From Cloeon dipterum (lineage: Eukaryota; Arthropoda; Insecta; Ephemeroptera; Baetidae): a DNA stretch of 64,000 nt. Under the pieces are notes generated by a model, which was given only the letters and a program-made list of their open reading frames with translations, was not told the origin of the DNA and searched no databases. Position numbers and translations under genes: made by a program. The stretch covers positions 27,580,501 through 27,644,500 of the forward strand of contig NC_088787.1 of assembly GCF_949628265.1 (NCBI RefSeq), read 5' to 3'. Positions 57,701-64,000 of this stretch are shown piece by piece; position 1 is the first letter of the stretch, and each line of letters starts with the position of its first letter.

Positions 57701-60700
57701 TGACTCGTCGCAAGTGTCGCGAGAAATTTCGCCATATGGAGCTTCAAAGCTGCGCTCTGCCAACCCTTGAGCAATCAAAAGATGCCGCCTCCTGCTCTGA
57801 CAGGGTGGTCGGGTCTTGGGTCGCATTTCCATGCACGTGTGCTAAACCGACGTTGGAAAGCTGAGATGAGCTGCGCTTACATCAACATTTGCTTTTCGTA
57901 TTGAATGAATTAATTAACACTGACATAATTTCCATTCTACATTTTACAATGATATAAAAATACAATGAGAGTTACTCAAACTCATTCTGAAAACCAAATT
58001 AAAGATTCAGTTGACTGACTGTAATCTTCTGCTCTCGAGAGATCTGAGTGAGAAAATAAAATAGCGGCATGCTCTATATAGCCTAAAATGACTGTCCCAT
58101 ATAATTATGTGTTCTGATATAAAATATGGACTCCTATTTTTTGATAATTTTCAATCTGGCAAAATCTTTTGGAAATATCATTGTTCATTCCTGGAATACT
58201 TTAACCCCCCAAAACAGGGTTTGTTTGTCATGAAAGCCTTATTCCGTAGACAACTATATAGGAAGTGTGTGTTATTTTTATAAAATAGAATGAGATATAT
58301 ATAGTTCTCTAAATATCCGAGGGCAAATGTACGTTAAATTTCTTTTCATATTGATTTTTAGTTCTTCGATGTCAAGCGAGCACATTTCCGCAAGCTTCAT
58401 AATATACTGTCATTTTAGTATTGTAGTGTACAGAGGTAAAAAATTAAAGCAACTGTTACACACAACATTGTGAGTCCAGATGATCGAATTTTATAGTATG
58501 AGCACAATTAGAAAACATACAAAAAAAACTTGAAATGAAGTGATGTGTATGATGTGTATATTGTCCAAAATAAGCTCCAAAAATCCCAACAGCCCAAAGA
58601 TGCAACAAGAGAGCAATAAAACTTAACTCGTGCAGACGAATATAACATTTCCGTTCAGATCTGTATGAAATCATTTTCCCAGGACAGAAAAGGCAACTCT
58701 GCTATCGCTTGGGATGAAATAATGTCACCGAATCTCGTTTCCCAAGGGAGCCGCGCTCTCTCAAAATTTTATAGTTCCAGGTGGGGCGTTTGGGGTGTGC
58801 AGAGGCGAAAAGAAAACTCTGTGGGTGATCCACACATAAATAAGAAAAACAAGGGCGCGAGATGTGTAATTTTCGGCTTGCTCTCTATTTGTCAGCTTTT
58901 AATTTGTGATGCGGTCTGCGTGCGAGGGGGAGCTACAAAGTCGCAGCCTCATATTATATAGCGAGCATATGGTCCTCGCTTTCGATGTGTGTCAAATGCG
59001 CTGAATGAGCGGCACGCTCTCTGAAACAAAACGCTATGTTAGTGCAGAGTGCGGCGTCATTTTTGAAGCAGATTTGAGCCCGGCCGGCTCATTTGGCTGA
59101 TAAATCACCCTAATCCTTTCCGACTCTCTATATACCCAGAGGGCGAAGGAGAGGATGTAATTTGTAATAATGTGACTTTCCGTTTGACTATTTGTTTTTA
59201 AAGAACAAAATACATTATAAAAATGCTTACTAAATCAAAAGGGTTCGGCGTCATTTTGAAAAGAAAAATATATGAGTTTGCGCCAGTAACCCTACAAAAC
59301 AGAAAAACTCAGCATTTTAATTTATAACTTAAATAAATGCAGTCAAACACTTATGGCGTATTTTCGAGAGGCTAGAGCGAAGAAACGTTTTATTGAAAAG
59401 CCAATATTATATGACTTCAGTATGGCATAGGTGAAGTAGAGTGGATGTTCTGCGCAAGACTACTGTTTTAAAAAATACAGCAATGAGAACCTGCTACAAT
59501 TTTTACCAACTTTCTTGAAAAAGTTGAGCAATTCTTCAAAATTACATAAGTTCTTTAAAAAAATATGGACATATTATGGTTTAAACCCACTTTGTAAAAA
59601 TTTCCTGATTGTGTAGAAGTGCCTATTTCAAATCAAGTCTCCTTTTTATAGAGAAAAATTGTGCGATGGGTGCGTATAAAATATCTCATTGCAGCTGCCT
59701 GGAGTTTGAATTGATCTTATAAATTTTGTTTTCCAAGTAGATGAAGGCTAAAACTAACCTAACTATATAGCTGAATACCTAAGCGGGCCACGGCATGGAG
59801 CTGTTCTGCTGGCAAATTCACCGCAAGTCGGGAGCAATATTTGTCTGTTATAAAAGCTCTGCTGCGGTAAATATTACCAGCAAAGCAAACCGTGCTCGAG
59901 TGTTACCTTGGGTTATTGGTGGTAAAAGCCTTCTAGTTTCCCACAACAATCGAACAGTGTACGGGTTTCTGTTTCGTAATAAGTAATAAGAATTTTTAGA
60001 TTAAACAAACTCAATTATATTGGACTTGGGATGTTTTGTTACGATCGGAGAAGTATACAGTGAGAATAAAGAATTTGTTAGGATATGTTCGTCATTTTTC
60101 CTCTTTTTTTCAATTGTGATCAGCAATGACAGTAACGGCTGCGGCGATCCCATGCAAAATATCTCTGCAGAGGTATACATATATATTAGTTACAAGTTTT
60201 GTTTTGCAGGTTTTGTTGATGAGGCATATAATATGGAGCGGCAGAAACAGCTGCTCTTGAAAATATTTTGCGCTTCATAGCCGCCCACCCAGTCATTTAA
60301 TTTTGGTAATAATTAAATCTTATTTTTAAAAGATTAATTGTTTAAGATCGGTGAGACCTTTTCTTTTGATGAACATATGAATTATTGTCACATGAAACGT
60401 TCATTTTCAATGATATCTCCTATTAAAAAAAGAGTTAATGATGTTCCAAGCAAGGCTCTTCGAAATTAAAGTTGAAGCGTGGTGACTTTGAACAAAAAGC
60501 AACGAGTGAACGCACAAACTCATCTACGCGATCGCCGGTCGAGGGCAAATTCCCACGCTCCAAAATGCATCGAGCGTCGAAAAGATATTGCTCTACCGTG
60601 CAGGGTTGGACCGCGTGATACGGCGGCCAAACCGAGATCATAAGACGGCGGTCGAGTCGGCCGGCCAGCCGGCAAAAAGCGACTTCGCGGCGTGGCGATG

Positions 60701-61130
60701 CTCCTAATCGATGATTGCCGCTGATCGCAAATAGAAATCGCTCGATCGCGCTGCCGAGCATCAAGAGATGAATCGTCTCGCACAGGAGCGAATTTCTTCC
60801 TCATTCAGTCACTTTCGGTTGACTGCCTTTGACTGTCGTCCGTAAAAATTATGTCAGATGCCATAATAATCGACAGGAAAGGATTCGGGAGGAGGTTATA
60901 AAACTTTTAACGTTGTGAACAATACGGTCAAAATTCTGTCAAATCTATATATTTAAGTTTTTTTTTATCATCGGTTCACCCCTTTTGAGATTGGTGACCT
61001 CTTGATAATAGCGAACAACTCACGAAAACTCTGTCTCCCATTTGCATCGCGAACAAATAACTGGACCTCGCTTTGGAGGAAGCCCAGTCCAGAAAAAGAC
61101 CAGCTCGTGCTACTACTCCCGTACCAGGGT
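54704..61130. other. Gene-free interval with scattered CpG-richer islands
   Basis: Islands at about 54,700-54,850, 55,430-55,640, 57,640-57,850, 58,670-59,110 and 60,500-60,850 lie in AT-rich DNA. ORFs in them (for example 57616-57864, 58665-58961, 60520-60804) show no recognisable motif and are often mirrored by frames on the other strand. Confidence 0.4.
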
Positions 61131-61660
61131 CTCTTACTCAAACGCTAGACATTTGTCCCATGAAACGCATTCTCGGGACCAGGGTTCGCAAAAACCCGAC
61201 TTTTTCCGGGAAAAACCAACTGGATTGCAAAAATTTTTTATGGCTTTTTTGCAATTTCTAAACACAAGCATTTTTATTGAAGATAAAAATTCTCATGATA
61301 TGTCTGACCAAAAATAGAGACTTTTACAAAATCGTTATATAGAAGCCACTGGTTTCACCGAAAATTTTAACACTCATAATCACAGTTAATAAATCCTTTC
61401 TTCAAACAAAAAATAACAAATAAAAATTAAAAATAAACCAAAATCTTTCTGACTTTTATTGGCACGAAATGTGACCTTTTAAGGAGTTAAATGTGGAAAA
61501 ATCTAAAAATTGTATTTTTTTCAAACTGTTTTTTATTTGCGCAAAAAACCACAGTGGTGCATTTTTGTACATTGCAAAATTGGCGATCCCTCCACGGGAT
61601 GCTTGCTGGAAAGATGTAAACTGTCGCAAGTAGCGAGTTGGAAGGCTTTCCTCCCAAATT
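61131..61660 (-). mobile_element. Diverged, split relative of the 29.2/31.5 kb retroposon
   Basis: AAACGCTAGACATTTGTCCCATGAA (61139-61163) matches the element's AAACGTTAGACATTCGTCCCGTGAA. Its continuation, GCTTGCTGGAAAGATGTAAACTGTCGCAAGTAGCGAGTTGG, resumes only at about 61,600. The intervening 435 bases or so are AT-rich and absent from the other two copies. The orientation is that of copy 1. Confidence 0.5.
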
Positions 61661-62548
61661 CGAATTCAATTTCAACTCGTTTTAATTTCTTCAAAATAAG
61701 TCATAATATTTACAAACATTTTAGGTCAAGAAAAACACTTAAGGAGAAATAATTGAATTCTTTAATTTCTTTATATTGTGAGCAGTGAGTTAACTCCATT
61801 TTTAATATATCCCATTTGATTGACATCTAAAAGAGGACTCAAAATATCCGACTAAATCCTTCTTTGATAGCCGCTATAGCCTTCAAAATCCTACTGACAA
61901 ACATGCCAGCTACAATAACAGAAATGTTACACAATTTCAGCAGCCGATCATTTCTCAACCTATGAGAGTGCAAAAATATAATTTTAGTTTACTATAAGTA
62001 GCGAACTACCAAACCTCAAATTTTATTGATTTAATATCTTGATATCATGACATAATGTTTTTTCAATCAAAATTTGGCACAGCAAAATTATTGCTGCAGC
62101 AGAGAAATATTTGAAAAAGAGCTAAAATTGCCTTGCGGTATATTCTTTTGGCAATTAAAACCAGAGTGCAAGTAAGCAAATGCTGTGGAGAAACAGATGA
62201 TCAAGAGTTATGTGGCGGAACATGAGGCAGACAGCGTCAGAGGCGCATCTCACAGCGCGCGCACAGACGCGACGAGAGAGCAGAACACGCACTCAATATA
62301 ATGAATGCGCGTCTTTCTCGAGAACGTGAACAGCGGCCAAGTGACATCATTTATTTTGTCCTAAGACCACCAAGCTCTTTTCACGGATTATCACAGCCGT
62401 GTAAACCCAATTATTATCAAATAGATTTTCAAGACTGTTTCTTGGCACACTGTCCAATCCGACTTTAGAACGAAATGTCTTGCTTTTTCACTCTGAAAGC
62501 TCTCTGCTATGGGTGATGCTGTTCAACGAGCCATCTTTATTTTAAATT
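61661..62548. other. AT-rich gene-free interval
   Basis: A GC-richer patch at about 62,200-62,340; nothing else is supported. Confidence 0.45.
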
Positions 62549-62565
62549 GAGAGAGAAAGAGAGAG

Positions 62566-62629
<64 letters not shown>
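62549..62629 (+). repeat. (GA)n microsatellite
   Basis: An imperfect GA/GAAA start followed by about 28 clean GA units. Confidence 0.95.
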
Positions 62630-62632
<3 letters not shown>

Positions 62633-64000
62633 GCTATACAGCTTTACACCGAGAAAACTGCATTAATTTTAGCAAAAAAATTATGACAAATTTGTGTGTT
62701 TCTGCCTACATTGATATCTATATACATGAATATTTATTTTGAAAGTTTTAAAACTACAACATTATATTTAGAAGACTACGTACATTTTCTTGAATTTTTT
62801 CCACTGCATGTATTATAAGATGAGACAATTCCCCTCAATACCAGGTGCATGAGTTTGGATTAGCACCATTTTTTGTAGGATTGGAACAAGCCGCGGTTAG
62901 AATAAATGGTTAAATAGACAGGTGAGCCGTGGGGCGAGTGATGAATTCGAGAAAGAGTTCTTAACCACCGCGCAAAGCGTTTCGAAACGAAATCGTCACG
63001 GCGAAATATGAAAAAGCTGCTCTCAACTGACACACGCGGCCGAAAACATGACGAATGCAACAACTGTGCTCGCGGACGCGGAGGAAGAGTCAATTTGCCT
63101 TCCGCCTCATTAACGTATGTTATCGCTTGCCGCGGGCGTGAAGAATATTTTATTTTGCGGAAAATGTGAATTTTTATATTTTTCCACCGTCAATAGGAGA
63201 GTTGAAGTTTTAGCATACTGCTTTATTTGAATAAATTTAGTATCGAATCTGCTGATCGATTATGAAAAAGACTAAAAGGTTCAGCAGGTCAATAATGTGT
63301 AACACTAAAAAATAATTATTAATTTTGGTAAAAAGAAGAAAGAGCGACATGTAAGAAGCAACGCTAGATTTATTTATTGCGTACATTGTACACCGTTGGC
63401 GTTTGTTAATTAATCATATTCCGTTTTATAAAAAGAAAAAATCCTTCTTTTCTTTATAATTAAAAATCATGATTTAAAGTTCTCCCATTTGATTTGATTT
63501 TATCTAGTTGGCAAAAGGCTTTTATTGAGAGATTCGGAACATCTGGTTAACATACTGGTTTATTGCTGTGATATTTTATTTAAATGTAAATTTTCATAGT
63601 CGAAGTTGAGAGCAAAAAGGTTTCCGCTTCTTGCTTTACGTCAAAAGTTGTGTCAAGCACTTTGTCTATGTCATTCTCTGTGAGCGCGGCTTGGGAGCAA
63701 AAGCCATTTGTCTCGTTCAACTGTCGTGGCAGATGACCCTCCTAATTAGGACCCAACTATATTTTTTCAAGGTTCAAAAAGAAAATCTCAAAAGTTGTTG
63801 CAAATAACGAGCATCGAAGAACAATAATAGAAACAGTTTACCTGCTGCGTGAACGCTGCATGCGTCCTAGTCGTTGTTTGTCTAGGAACATCTCCTATAA
63901 ATGTACTTATTTTCAAAAGCTACCTTAACTATACTATTTTATATTTTTCTTGAAGTAAAATGTTGAGTCAGACGGGGACGGGGGAGGATAATCTGCTGAA
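62630..64000. other. Gene-free interval to the window end
   Basis: A CpG-richer island at about 62,900-63,140 carries a minus-strand ORF (62860-63093) without recognisable motifs. The rest is AT-rich. Confidence 0.4.

Noticed and set aside
60435..60804. Two overlapping minus ORFs in a GC-rich island
   Set aside because: Mutually overlapping frames without motifs; more likely an unmethylated or regulatory CpG island.

Overview
This 64 kb window is animal nuclear DNA. Genes are split by many short GT-AG introns (mostly 50-100 bases), poly(A) signals follow the stop codons, the DNA is AT-rich, and the encoded proteins are typical metazoan ones. Intron size, simple repeats and protein similarity suggest an arthropod, most likely an insect; I cannot narrow it further. 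There are no bacterial-type operons, rRNA genes or CRISPR arrays.

Bases 1-22,217 are a compact gene block with five genes. From left to right they are: the 3' end of an RGG/RG-rich RNA-binding protein gene, probably Caprin (+); the copper chaperone ATOX1 (-); LIN9, a subunit of the MuvB/DREAM cell-cycle transcription complex (+); NBAS, the large subunit of the NRZ ER tethering complex, with about 38 coding exons (+); and an MTMR10-like myotubularin-family pseudophosphatase (+). I rebuilt each model by joining ORF pieces at splice sites that keep the frame. The spliced ATOX1, LIN9, NBAS and MTMR10 models are 74, 581, 2280 and 673 residues, close to family lengths. The genes are housekeeping neighbours and I see no common pathway. 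Caprin and ATOX1 converge tail to tail with poly(A) signals about 30 bases apart, and ATOX1 and LIN9 diverge from a shared interval of about 1 kb.

Bases 22,218-64,000 hold no gene that I can name. AT-rich DNA alternates with GC/CpG-richer islands of 150-500 bases, a texture often seen in regulatory deserts or very long introns. Within it are: an inverted pair of about 0.4 kb A-tailed retroposon-like elements (29,193-29,634 and 31,541-31,948) with a broken relative near 61.1-61.7 kb; an inverted pair of about 0.27 kb elements with a tRNA-like core (38,521-38,788 and 41,127-41,414); two decayed non-LTR retrotransposon 3' ends (34,124-34,533 and 41,907-42,322); a long-TIR foldback element (48,208-48,534); an unclassified AT-rich dispersed repeat; microsatellites; and two strong local hairpins (41,544-41,618 and 51,437-51,545).

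A few stretches of the desert look like isolated coding exons, with a start codon or acceptor, coherent codons and a donor or stop: 25,411-25,511 (+), 29,996-30,104 (+), 37,628-37,781 (+, with TATA box), 46,135-46,335 (-), and an intact 63-codon ORF with a signal-peptide-like N-terminus at 47,808-47,999 (+). They could be exons of long genes, small unannotated genes or chance; transcript data would decide. I found no convincing evidence of a wholly new biological system. The best leads are the 51.4 kb hairpin, the tRNA-cored inverted pair, the orphan exon candidates, and two GC-AG introns in NBAS.
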